A stretch of 53,788 nt of DNA. Source: Aquimarina muelleri DSM 19832 (GTDB lineage: Bacteria > Bacteroidota > Bacteroidia > Flavobacteriales > Flavobacteriaceae). Under the pieces are notes generated by a model. That model was given only the letters and a program-made list of their open reading frames with translations. It did no database searches and was not told the DNA's origin. Positions 14,916 to 22,658 of this stretch are shown here, piece by piece. The first letter of the stretch is position 1. Every line of letters starts with the position of its first letter. Position numbers and translations under genes: made by a program. Location: the NCBI RefSeq assembly GCF_000430665.1, contig NZ_KE387191.1, forward strand, positions 1-53,788, written 5' to 3'.

Positions 14916-16649
14916 ATGGAAACACAAACACAAACAATAAAAAAAGAAACAAAAGTGTCAACAGAGAGAATGAAAGGTGCAGAAGCAGTCATTAGATGTT
15001 TATTGGCAGAAGGAGTAGATTTAATTTATGGGTATCCAGGTGGGGCGATTATGCCTGTGTATGATGAGCTATACAAATATCAAGAGCAACTGCATCATGT
15101 TTTAACTCGACATGAACAAGGAGCTACACATGCTGCACAAGGATATGCAAGAACCAGTGGTAAAGTGGGAGTAGCAATAGCAACTTCTGGACCAGGGGCA
15201 ACAAATTTTGTAACAGGTATTGCAGATGCACAGATAGATTCTACCCCAATGGTATGTATTACAGGACAGGTAGGCTCTCATTTGTTAGGGTCTGATGCGT
15301 TTCAGGAAACAGACATTATAGGTATTTCTACACCTATTACCAAATGGAATCATCAAATTACCAAAGCAGAAGATATCCCTGCGGTATTAGCAAAGGCTTT
15401 TTATATTGCTCGTTCTGGTAGACCAGGACCTGTTTTAATCGATATTACAAAAGATGCTCAGTTTGGGGAGTTGGATTTTGCGTACGAAAAATGTAAAGGA
15501 GTACGTAGTTATATACCAGTTCCCCAAACAGATCTGCATAGTTTGGAAGCAGCAGCTAAACTTATCAATAATGCTAAGAAACCAATGGTAATATTTGGAC
15601 AAGGTATTATTTTAGGAGAAGCAGAAGAAGAGCTCAAAAAATTTATTGAAAAAACAGGGATACCTTCTGCCTGGACTATTTTAGGACTCTCAGCACTACC
15701 AACAGCGCATACATTAAATGTAGGTATGGTGGGTATGCATGGTAATTATGGGCCAAACAAACTAACAAACGAATGTGATGTATTGTTGGCAATTGGGATG
15801 CGTTTTGATGATAGAGTCACTGGTGATTTAGAAAGGTATGCTAAACAAGCAAAAGTTATACATTTTGAAATTGATCCAGCAGAGGTAAATAAAAATGTAA
15901 AAGCAGATGTAGCGGTTATGGGCAATGTAAAAAATACATTAGCACAAATACTACCTATGGTAAAACCCAATACGCATGAATCTTGGTTACAAGAATTTAG
16001 AAATTATGATACTATCGAATATGATAAAGTTATAAAAGACGAATTATATCCTAACGAGGAAGGTTTGTCTATGGGAGAAGTACTTAGAAGGATCAATGAA
16101 GAAACTAAAGGAGATGCAGTTATAGTATCTGACGTAGGACAACACCAAATGATAGCATGTCGTTATGCCGAATTTACAAAAACCAAAAGTAATATTACTT
16201 CTGGAGGATTAGGTACTATGGGATTTGCTTTGCCAGCAGCGATCGGTGCTAAAATGGGAGCTCCAGATAGAGAGGTGGTAGCTATAATAGGTGATGGGGG
16301 TTATCAGATGACGATACAAGAACTAGGCACCATTTATCAAACAAAAGTACCTGTAAAAATAGTTGTTTTAAATAATGAATTTTTAGGGATGGTGCGCCAA
16401 TGGCAACAATTATTTTTTGATAAACGATATGCGTCTACAGAAATGGTGAACCCTGATTTTGTAAAAATAGCTGAAGGATATCATATTCAATCCAAAAGAG
16501 TAACCAGAAGAGAAGATTTACAAGAAAGTATTAAAGAAATGATAGCTTGTAAAGACTCTTATTTTTTAGAAGTATGTGTAGAAAAAGAAAATAATATATT
16601 CCCAATGGTTCCTACAGGAGCCTCTGTTTCAGATATAAGATTAGAATAA
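14916..16649 (+). CDS. ilvB: Acetolactate synthase large subunit
   Basis: ThDP- and FAD-dependent acetohydroxyacid synthase catalytic subunit (577 aa). It condenses pyruvate with pyruvate or 2-oxobutyrate. Visible are GYPGGAIMPVYDELYKY, the catalytic-Glu segment LTRHEQGATHAAQGYAR, the ThDP-binding GDGGYQMTIQELGTI, and LNNEFLGMVRQWQ. The first ~18 residues before MKGAEAV are polar and not conserved in the family, but no better start is obvious. It follows ilvD after 174 bp and precedes its regulatory subunit by 60 bp. Confidence 0.97.
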   Translation: METQTQTIKKETKVSTERMKGAEAVIRCLLAEGVDLIYGYPGGAIMPVYDELYKYQEQLHHVLTRHEQGATHAAQGYARTSGKVGVAIATSGPGATNFVTGIADAQIDSTPMVCITGQVGSHLLGSDAFQETDIIGISTPITKWNHQITKAEDIPAVLAKAFYIARSGRPGPVLIDITKDAQFGELDFAYEKCKGVRSYIPVPQTDLHSLEAAAKLINNAKKPMVIFGQGIILGEAEEELKKFIEKTGIPSAWTILGLSALPTAHTLNVGMVGMHGNYGPNKLTNECDVLLAIGMRFDDRVTGDLERYAKQAKVIHFEIDPAEVNKNVKADVAVMGNVKNTLAQILPMVKPNTHESWLQEFRNYDTIEYDKVIKDELYPNEEGLSMGEVLRRINEETKGDAVIVSDVGQHQMIACRYAEFTKTKSNITSGGLGTMGFALPAAIGAKMGAPDREVVAIIGDGGYQMTIQELGTIYQTKVPVKIVVLNNEFLGMVRQWQQLFFDKRYASTEMVNPDFVKIAEGYHIQSKRVTRREDLQESIKEMIACKDSYFLEVCVEKENNIFPMVPTGASVSDIRLE

Positions 16650-16709
16650 TAGTCCTTTGTTTATTCTAGTTTAGGCTTAGAGAAGATACAACGACATAAA
16701 ATAGTAATA

Positions 16710-17243
16710 ATGAAAAAAGAAAATTACACCATATCTATATATACCGAAAACAATATAGGACTGTTAAATAGGATTTCAGCAATATTTTTAAGAAGACATA
16801 TAAACTTAGAAAGTTTTACAGCTTCGGTATCTGAAATTAAAGATGTATTTCGGTTTATAATAGTGGTGCAAATTACCGAAGAGCAGGTAAAGAAAATTAT
16901 TGGACAGATCGAAAAACAAATTGAAGTTATCAAAGCTTTTTACCATACCGATGACGAAACAATTTATCAAGAGACGGCTTTGTTTAAAGTAGCTTCAAAA
17001 CTACTTTTTGAAGACCGTCAAATTCAAAACGTAATTAAAAGTAGCAATGCGAACATAGTCACAGTAACTCCAGAGTTTTTTGTTTTAGAAAAAACAGGGC
17101 GACGTAACGATGTAGAAGCTTTGTATAATGAACTGGAGCCTTATGGTTTAATGCAGTTTGTTCGATCAGGTAGAATTGCAATAACAAAAGATAAAATGCA
17201 TATTTCTAAAATATTAGAAAATTTTGCAGTAGAAACTGTGTAA
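16710..17243 (+). CDS. ilvN: Acetolactate synthase small (regulatory) subunit
   Basis: The 177-aa regulatory subunit of acetohydroxyacid synthase. The N-terminal ACT domain (YTISIYTENNIGLLNRISAI, FLRRHINLESF, then the FRFIIVVQITEEQ strand) binds the feedback amino acid, usually valine. The C-terminal domain has LYNELEPYGLMQFVRSGRIA. It directly follows ilvB and is adjacent to ilvC, separated from it by a repeat-containing 183-bp gap. Its length fits the long small-subunit type. Confidence 0.95.
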   Translation: MKKENYTISIYTENNIGLLNRISAIFLRRHINLESFTASVSEIKDVFRFIIVVQITEEQVKKIIGQIEKQIEVIKAFYHTDDETIYQETALFKVASKLLFEDRQIQNVIKSSNANIVTVTPEFFVLEKTGRRNDVEALYNELEPYGLMQFVRSGRIAITKDKMHISKILENFAVETV

Positions 17244-17268
17244 GGGATAGTAGCGACATCCTTTTATT

Positions 17269-17303
17269 TTGTGGATCCCTGAGGTTCTCGAAGGGATCCA
17301 CAA
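17269..17303. repeat. 12-bp hairpin in ilvN-ilvC gap
   Basis: TTGTGGATCCCT (17269-17280) pairs perfectly with AGGGATCCACAA (17292-17303), loop 11 nt. It has no U-tract and shares GGATCC and TTCTCGAAGGG-like content with the dispersed repeats downstream of pxpC, so it is more likely a mobile palindrome than a terminator. Confidence 0.6.
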
Positions 17304-17329
17304 GATAAAAGATATAGCGCATAGCCCGA

Positions 17330-17347
17330 CCCCAAACTTGTTTGGGG
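17330..17347. repeat. CCCCAAA hairpin in ilvN-ilvC gap
   Basis: CCCCAAA CTTG TTTGGGG is a perfect 7-bp hairpin, 27 nt after the previous palindrome. Together they look like a composite intergenic repeat inserted between ilvN and ilvC. Processing or partial termination here could separate ilvC expression from ilvDBN. Confidence 0.55.
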
Positions 17348-17426
17348 ATACATCATAATATAAAATAACTGAAAATTAAAATTTAATCAAATTTCTTAAC
17401 AGAAATCACAACAAATTAAGAAGGAA

Positions 17427-18902
17427 ATGGCAAATTACTTTAATACGCTATCATTAAGAGATCAATTAACGCAATTAGGAAAATGCAGATTCATGAATTC
17501 TGAAGAATTTTCAGATGGAATAGAAGCATTAAAAGGAAAAAAAATCGTTATCGTTGGGTGTGGAGCACAGGGTTTAAACCAAGGATTGAATATGAGAGAT
17601 TCTGGTTTAGATATCTCGTATGCGCTTCGTAAAGCAGCTATTCAAGAAAAAAGACAGTCTTTTATAAATGCATCCGATAATGGGTTTACAGTAGGGACTT
17701 ACGAAGAATTGATTCCAAAAGCAGATTTGGTAATTAATTTAACACCAGATAAACAACATACACAGGTAGTAAATGCAGTAATGCCTTTAATGAAAAAAGG
17801 AGCTACATTGTCCTATTCTCATGGTTTTAATATTGTAGAAGAAGGAATGCAAATAAGAGAAGATCTTACAGTAATAATGGTAGCACCAAAATGCCCTGGA
17901 TCAGAAGTAAGAGAAGAATATAAAAGAGGATTTGGAGTACCGACATTAATAGCAGTACACCCAGAAAATGATCCACAAGGACATGGTTTTGAACAAGCAA
18001 AAGCTTATGCTGTAGGAACAGGTGGAGATAGAGCAGGGGTATTAGAATCTTCGTTTGTAGCAGAGGTAAAATCGGATCTTATGGGAGAGCAAACCATTTT
18101 ATGTGGGTTGTTGCAAACAGGATCTATTTTATGTTTTGATAAAATGATAGAAAAAGGAATAGATGCAGGGTATGCTTCAAAATTAATTCAGTACGGTTGG
18201 GAAACCATTACTGAAGGATTAAAATACGGCGGAATTACCAATATGATGGATAGATTATCTAACCCATCCAAGATTAAAGCTTTTGAACTTTCTGAAGAAT
18301 TAAAAGATAGTATGCGTCCATTATTTCAGAAACATATGGATGATATTATTTCAGGACATTTTTCAAAAACAATGATGGACGATTGGGCTAATGATGATAA
18401 AAATCTATTGTCCTGGAGAGCTGCAACAGGAGAGACCGCATTCGAAAAAACTCCTGCAGGTAATGTTGAAATTTCTGAACAAGAGTTTTATGATAATGGA
18501 GTATTAATGGTTGCAATGGTAAGAGCAGGTGTAGAATTAGCTTTTGAAGCAATGACAGATTCTGGAATTATAGAAGAATCAGCATATTATGAGTCTTTGC
18601 ATGAAACGCCTTTAATTGCAAATACTATTGCTCGTAAAAAATTATTTGAAATGAATCGTGTGATTTCTGACACAGCAGAATATGGTTGTTATTTATTTGA
18701 TCACGCATGTAAGCCATTACTTGCAGATTTTATGAAAACAATAGATACTAATGTAATAGGTAAAGCATATGATGAAGGAAAAAGTAATGGGGTGGATAAT
18801 GCTAAATTAATAGCTATAAATGCAGCATTAAGAAATCACCCTATCGAAATTATAGGCGCTAGATTAAGAGCTTCAATGACCGCAATGAAACCTATAGTAT
18901 AA
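17427..18902 (+). CDS. ilvC: Ketol-acid reductoisomerase, class II
   Basis: This KARI of 491 aa is the long class II form with a duplicated C-terminal knotted domain. It isomerises and reduces acetolactate or acetohydroxybutyrate to the dihydroxy acid used by IlvD, with Mg2+ and NADPH. The Rossmann motif is VGCGAQGLNQGLNMRDSG, followed by YALRKAAIQEKRQSF, whose Arg and Ser suit NADPH binding. Later blocks are SYSHGFN, VAPKCPGSEVREEYKRGFGV, and the acidic metal-site region around DLMGEQTILCG. It is fourth in the ilv cluster and is followed by a terminator-like hairpin. Confidence 0.96.
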   Translation: MANYFNTLSLRDQLTQLGKCRFMNSEEFSDGIEALKGKKIVIVGCGAQGLNQGLNMRDSGLDISYALRKAAIQEKRQSFINASDNGFTVGTYEELIPKADLVINLTPDKQHTQVVNAVMPLMKKGATLSYSHGFNIVEEGMQIREDLTVIMVAPKCPGSEVREEYKRGFGVPTLIAVHPENDPQGHGFEQAKAYAVGTGGDRAGVLESSFVAEVKSDLMGEQTILCGLLQTGSILCFDKMIEKGIDAGYASKLIQYGWETITEGLKYGGITNMMDRLSNPSKIKAFELSEELKDSMRPLFQKHMDDIISGHFSKTMMDDWANDDKNLLSWRAATGETAFEKTPAGNVEISEQEFYDNGVLMVAMVRAGVELAFEAMTDSGIIEESAYYESLHETPLIANTIARKKLFEMNRVISDTAEYGCYLFDHACKPLLADFMKTIDTNVIGKAYDEGKSNGVDNAKLIAINAALRNHPIEIIGARLRASMTAMKPIV

Positions 18903-18914
18903 TGAATATTATAA

Positions 18915-18987
18915 TCTGCCGAGATCTTTAAGAGTTTTGAGATGTGTATTGTGTAACCTTTTATTAGGTCTTGGCAGATCTTTTTTA
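18915..18987 (+). terminator. Terminator-like hairpin between ilvC and ilvA
   Basis: TCTGCCGAGATCT (18915-18927) pairs with AGGTCTTGGCAGA (18966-18978) with G-U and one imperfect position, followed by TCTTTTTTAATT. It lies entirely within the 101-bp ilvC-ilvA gap. It probably lowers ilvA transcription relative to ilvC, or marks the operon end if ilvA has its own promoter. Confidence 0.65.
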
Positions 18988-19003
18988 ATTGTAAATCCTA
19001 ATT

Positions 19004-20275
19004 ATGAGTACCATAACCACTACACCTGTATATTTTCCTAAGCTAGTAGATATTCAAAAAGCTGCTACTATTATTAATGAGGTGGCTATGATAACTCCTT
19101 TAATGAATAGTATTCGGTATTCTAGAAGATATGGAGCTAATGTTTTGCTAAAACGAGAGGATCTCCAACGAGTACGTTCCTATAAAATAAGAGGAGCTTT
19201 TAATAAAATAAGTTCGCTTACTAAATACCAACTAGAGAAAGGAGTAGTCTGTGCCAGTGCAGGGAATCATGCACAAGGAGTAGCTTTTGCATGCAACCAT
19301 TTAGGTATAGAAGGAACAATATACATGCCATCGGTAACTCCAAAACAAAAAGTAGAACAAACAAAAATGTTTGGAGGAGATCATGTAAAGATAGTTTTAG
19401 AAGGGGATACATTTGATGATTCTTTTAAAGCTGCTATGCAAATCTGTACTTCTGAAGGAAAAACATTTGTACACCCTTTTGATGATGTAAAAACAATAGA
19501 AGGACAAGGTACTATTGGATTAGAAATATTTAATCAGGCAAATGTACCTATTGATTATGTTTTTGTAGCTATAGGAGGCGGAGGATTGGCATCTGGTTTA
19601 TGCGGTGCTTTGAAAACATTATCACCAAATACTAAGATTATAGGAGTGGAACCAACAGGAGCACCTTCTATGTTCACTTCGATACAAAACAATAAGAATA
19701 CAGAGATTTATAATATAGATAAGTTTATTGATGGAGCGGCAGTGCAAAAAGTTGGAGATTTAAATTTTGAAATATGTAAAGCATATTTGTCTGATATGAT
19801 TACTGTTCCAGAAGGATTGGTGTGCCAAACGATATTGGATTTGTATAATAGAGATGCAATAGTAGTAGAACCGGCGGGAGCTTTAACCTTAGCGGCATTA
19901 GAATTTTATAAAGATAAGATTAAAGGAAAAAATGTAGTATGTATTGTAAGTGGTAGCAATAACGATATTACCCGTACCGCAGAGATAAAAGAAAGAGCAC
20001 TTTTGTATGCAGATTTAAAACATTACTTTATCGTTCGTTTTCCGCAAAGAGCTGGTGCTTTAAAACAGTTTGTAGGAGAAGTACTGGGGCCAAATGATGA
20101 TATCACTCATTTTGAATATTCGAAGAAATCAAGTAGAGAAAACGGTCCAGCGGTGGTAGGTATAGAGTTAAAAGATAAAAAAGACCTACAACCTTTAATG
20201 GATAGGATGAAAGCTTATAATTTCTTTGGAGATTATCTAAACGATAAGCCAGATTTGTTTCAGTTTTTGGTATAG
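19004..20275 (+). CDS. ilvA: Threonine dehydratase (biosynthetic)
   Basis: PLP-dependent threonine deaminase (423 aa) makes 2-oxobutyrate, the committed step to isoleucine. The PLP Lys is K61 in RSYKIRGAFNKIS. ASAGNHAQGVAFAC, AIGGGGLASGL and VSGSNNDITR are the other PLP-fold signatures. The last ~90 residues (FIVRFPQRAGALKQFVGEVL onward) form one ACT-like regulatory domain, fewer than the two in E. coli IlvA. It closes the branched-chain cluster. A second, shorter dehydratase without the ACT domain is encoded at 46312-47247. Confidence 0.94.
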   Translation: MSTITTTPVYFPKLVDIQKAATIINEVAMITPLMNSIRYSRRYGANVLLKREDLQRVRSYKIRGAFNKISSLTKYQLEKGVVCASAGNHAQGVAFACNHLGIEGTIYMPSVTPKQKVEQTKMFGGDHVKIVLEGDTFDDSFKAAMQICTSEGKTFVHPFDDVKTIEGQGTIGLEIFNQANVPIDYVFVAIGGGGLASGLCGALKTLSPNTKIIGVEPTGAPSMFTSIQNNKNTEIYNIDKFIDGAAVQKVGDLNFEICKAYLSDMITVPEGLVCQTILDLYNRDAIVVEPAGALTLAALEFYKDKIKGKNVVCIVSGSNNDITRTAEIKERALLYADLKHYFIVRFPQRAGALKQFVGEVLGPNDDITHFEYSKKSSRENGPAVVGIELKDKKDLQPLMDRMKAYNFFGDYLNDKPDLFQFLV

Positions 20276-20307
20276 ATATTTGTTAGAGATTTAAAATTTT
20301 ACATAAC

Positions 20308-20348
20308 TGTTTTTTAGTTTTTTAACATTATTAACTATTTAAAAAACA
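20308..20348. other. Weak A/U hairpin after ilvA
   Basis: TGTTTTTTA (20308-20316) pairs with TAAAAAACA (20340-20348). There is no G/C in the stem beyond one pair and no U-tract after it, so it is a poor terminator at best. In the rest of 20276-20480 I see only AT-rich sequence with two copies of ATTAATGTG near 20351 and 20391, possibly operator-like. A weak -7-like TAATATTG lies at 20461-20468. Confidence 0.3.
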
Positions 20349-20485
20349 CAATTAATGTGAAAAAAATATCATATTGATTAATGTGGTTGATTAAAATTGA
20401 AGAAAATATAAAAATCAGTTAGTTTTTAAATTTACTAATATAATGTATTATTTTTTTACGTAATATTGTATCATCTAGTTAACGA

Positions 20486-20617
20486 AAGGGGCTACGGCCG
20501 ACGATTTAGAGTTACTATTATGGAAACGTCAAATTATACATTATCAAGAGTTAAGGTTCAATTTTCGAACACATTTAGTAATATAGATATTACTGTACGT
20601 CGTTTTCGTCGCCCCTT
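20486..20617 (+). other. Long-range pairing across the arg leader
   Basis: AAGGGGC (20486-20492) is complementary to GCCCCTT (20611-20617), and GACGA (20500-20504) to TCGTC (20606-20610). The right-hand strand is contiguous and is made of the Arg codons and Pro codon at the end of the leader peptide. A translating ribosome must break it. The spacing and the match to the Arg codons are seen directly; the regulatory meaning is inference. Confidence 0.4.
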
Positions 20618-20627
20618 GTGGGTCTAA
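20520..20627 (+). CDS. arg operon leader peptide (Arg-rich C-terminus, 35 aa)
   Basis: A 35-codon ORF starting METSNYTLSRVKV and ending VRRFRRPLWV. The codons CGT CGT TTT CGT CGC place four Arg within five codons, six codons before the stop. It lies 209 bp upstream of the first gene of a full arginine operon and is followed by two hairpins, the second with a U-tract. The pattern fits ribosome-mediated attenuation by arginyl-tRNA supply. The peptide is longer than typical leaders, and Arg is concentrated only at the end. That the ORF is translated is inferred, not shown. Confidence 0.65.
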   Translation: METSNYTLSRVKVQFSNTFSNIDITVRRFRRPLWV

Positions 20628-20636
20628 TCTTTTTTT

Positions 20637-20657
20637 GAAGTAGGTGCGTCCTACTTC
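20637..20657 (+). other. Leader hairpin 1 (arg operon)
   Basis: GAAGTAGG (20637-20644) pairs with CCTACTTC (20650-20657), loop TGCGT. It starts 10 nt past the leader stop and is preceded by a T7 run. TTTGAAG (20634-20640), which overlaps its left arm, can instead pair with CTTCAAA (20714-20720) in the right arm of the following terminator. The two structures are thus alternatives. Confidence 0.55.
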
Positions 20658-20685
20658 CCCTAGAGACATCAAATCCTTTTAGTGA

Positions 20686-20739
20686 AATTAAATGAAGAAG
20701 AATTTAGTTATTTCTTCAAAGTATTTAATTGTCTTTTTT
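20686..20739 (+). terminator. Candidate attenuator terminator of arg operon
   Basis: AATTAAATGAAGAA (20686-20699) pairs with TTCTTCA (20712-20718) and, across a 5-nt bulge, TTTAATT (20724-20730). GTC and six T follow. The stem is A/U-rich, so termination would be conditional. It lies between the Arg-rich leader ORF and the operon. The remaining ~95 bp to the first gene show nothing further. Confidence 0.5.
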
Positions 20740-20835
20740 CGCATAAAAACGAAACATAATCACTTTCTATCCAGGATTTAGAACAATCAGATTACTAACT
20801 TAATTTAAAGCTTCTTTAATAAGCGTTGTCCGTTT

Positions 20836-21480
20836 ATGAAAAAAGTAGACATCATCATTGCTGATGAAAACCACTATAAGTACGCACAAGAAATATGCGA
20901 AGTAATAGCAGACTCTGCAAGAGTTAGAGGAACTGGTATAGCAAAGCGTACACCAGAATATATACAAACCAAAATACAAAACAAAAATGCAATAATTGCT
21001 CTATCGGGTAATCAATTTGCAGGATTTTGTTACATCGAGGTGTGGAGTCATGGTAAATATGTAGCACATTCTGGTTTAATTGTACATCCTGATTTTAGAA
21101 ATCAAGGATTAGCAAAAAACATCAAAGAATTTATATTTAATTATTCATTAAAAAAATATCCAACAGCCAAAGTTTTTGGAATAACGACAGGATTGGCAGT
21201 AATGAAAATAAATTCAGATCTAGGGTATAGACCCGTTACATTTTCAGAATTAACAGACGACCCTAAGTTCTGGGAAGGTTGTAAAACATGTACCAATTTT
21301 AATATTCTTACATCTAAAGAGCATAAAATGTGCCTATGTACTGGGATGTTGTATGATCCTGCCAAAAAAAATAGTAAGAAAGAGAAGTGGTTTGATAAGG
21401 CGGTACTAAAAAGATTAAAAAATATTAAGCAAGCGATAATGCTTAAAAACAATAAAGAATTACTGTTATGGAAAAAGTAG
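20836..21480 (+). CDS. GNAT acyltransferase, likely the ArgA function
   Basis: This 214-aa GNAT protein is the first gene of the arginine operon, where the pathway needs an acyl-CoA:glutamate N-acyltransferase. The acyl-CoA-binding motif is visible as SGLIVHPDFRNQGLAKNI (about 79-96). C149/C152 (CKTC) and C166/C168 (CLC) form a CxxC...CxC set that could bind zinc, unusual for a GNAT. It overlaps argG by 13 bp. No other ArgA, ArgJ or argB-fused synthase is present. Because the carbamoyltransferase below looks succinyl-specific, this enzyme may make N-succinylglutamate instead of N-acetylglutamate. That is inferred from context. Confidence 0.78.
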   Translation: MKKVDIIIADENHYKYAQEICEVIADSARVRGTGIAKRTPEYIQTKIQNKNAIIALSGNQFAGFCYIEVWSHGKYVAHSGLIVHPDFRNQGLAKNIKEFIFNYSLKKYPTAKVFGITTGLAVMKINSDLGYRPVTFSELTDDPKFWEGCKTCTNFNILTSKEHKMCLCTGMLYDPAKKNSKKEKWFDKAVLKRLKNIKQAIMLKNNKELLLWKK

Positions 21481-22658
21481 TACTGGCATATAGTGGAGGT
21501 TTAGATACTTCCTATTGTGTAAAATATCTAATTCACGAACAAAACCTTGAAGTGCATACTATTTTGGTAAATACAGGCGGTTTTTCAGAAAAAGAATTAA
21601 AAGAAACTCAAACAAGAGCATACGAGTTAGGAAGTTCTTCGCATAGTAATAAAACTATATTACAAGAATTTTATGATAAAGCAATTAAATATCTGATTTA
21701 TGGTAATGTATTAAAAAATAGTACATACCCTCTTTCAGTAAGTGCAGAACGAATTTTTCAAGCCATAGAAGTTATAAATCATGCCAAAAAGATAGGAGCA
21801 AAGTATATAGCACATGGTAGTACAGGAGCAGGAAATGATCAAATTCGTTTCGATGTAATCTTTCAAACACTTGCGCCCGAGATAGAAATTATAACTCCTA
21901 TTAGAGATTTAAAACTTTCCCGACAAGAAGAAGTTACATATCTTCAAAAACATGGAGTTCATTATAGTTGGGAAAAAGCACAATATTCTATAAACAAAGG
22001 ACTTTGGGGAACTAGTGTTGGAGGTAAGGAAACACTTACATCTCATGATACACTACCCGAAAAAGCATATCCAAGTCAACTTCAAAAAGAAAGTGAAGAA
22101 ACTATCCTTTTAAACTTCGAAAAAGGAGAATTAACAGGATTAGATGGAGTTAAAGATTCTCCCATCAGAAATATTCAAAAACTAGAAGAATTAGCTAGTG
22201 CTTTTGCAATAGGTAGAGATACGCATGTAGGAGATACTATTATAGGAATAAAAGGCAGAGTAGGTTTTGAAGCAGCAGCACCAATCGTTATTATAAAAGC
22301 ACATCACTTATTAGAAAAACATGTACTTACCAAATGGCAACAGTATTGGAAAGAACAATTGGCAAATTGGTATGGTATGCTATTGCATGAAGGTAATTAT
22401 TTGGATCCTGTAATGAGAAATATTGAAGTATTTATGGAAGATTCTCAAAAATCTGTTACGGGTAACGTAAAAGTAAAATTAAAACCATACCATTTTATAC
22501 TAGAAGGAATCGAATCGGATTTTGATATGATGAAATCAGATTTTGGGCAATATGGAGAAATGAACAATTCTTGGACCTCTGAAGACGCTAAAGGTTTTAT
22601 TAAAATTTATGGTAATGCCAATAAAATATATCACAATATAAACCCAGGTAAACTATGA
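21468..22658 (+). CDS. argG: Argininosuccinate synthase
   Basis: Argininosuccinate synthase (396 aa) joins citrulline and aspartate using ATP. The PP-loop is at the very N-terminus (VVLAYSGGLDTSYCVKYL). Later landmarks are AHGSTGAGNDQIRFD, then the SINKGLWGTSVGGKE segment. The ATG at 21468 overlaps the GNAT gene by 13 bp, and the stop overlaps argC by 4 bp (ATGA). It is the second gene, upstream of the early-pathway genes, an order common in Bacteroidota. Confidence 0.95.
   Translation: MEKVVLAYSGGLDTSYCVKYLIHEQNLEVHTILVNTGGFSEKELKETQTRAYELGSSSHSNKTILQEFYDKAIKYLIYGNVLKNSTYPLSVSAERIFQAIEVINHAKKIGAKYIAHGSTGAGNDQIRFDVIFQTLAPEIEIITPIRDLKLSRQEEVTYLQKHGVHYSWEKAQYSINKGLWGTSVGGKETLTSHDTLPEKAYPSQLQKESEETILLNFEKGELTGLDGVKDSPIRNIQKLEELASAFAIGRDTHVGDTIIGIKGRVGFEAAAPIVIIKAHHLLEKHVLTKWQQYWKEQLANWYGMLLHEGNYLDPVMRNIEVFMEDSQKSVTGNVKVKLKPYHFILEGIESDFDMMKSDFGQYGEMNNSWTSEDAKGFIKIYGNANKIYHNINPGKL

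Noticed and set aside
18942..18956. Four-codon ORF MCIV in the ilvC-ilvA terminator loop
   Set aside because: It has Ile and Val but only four codons, and no alternative pairing was found; chance is the simpler explanation.
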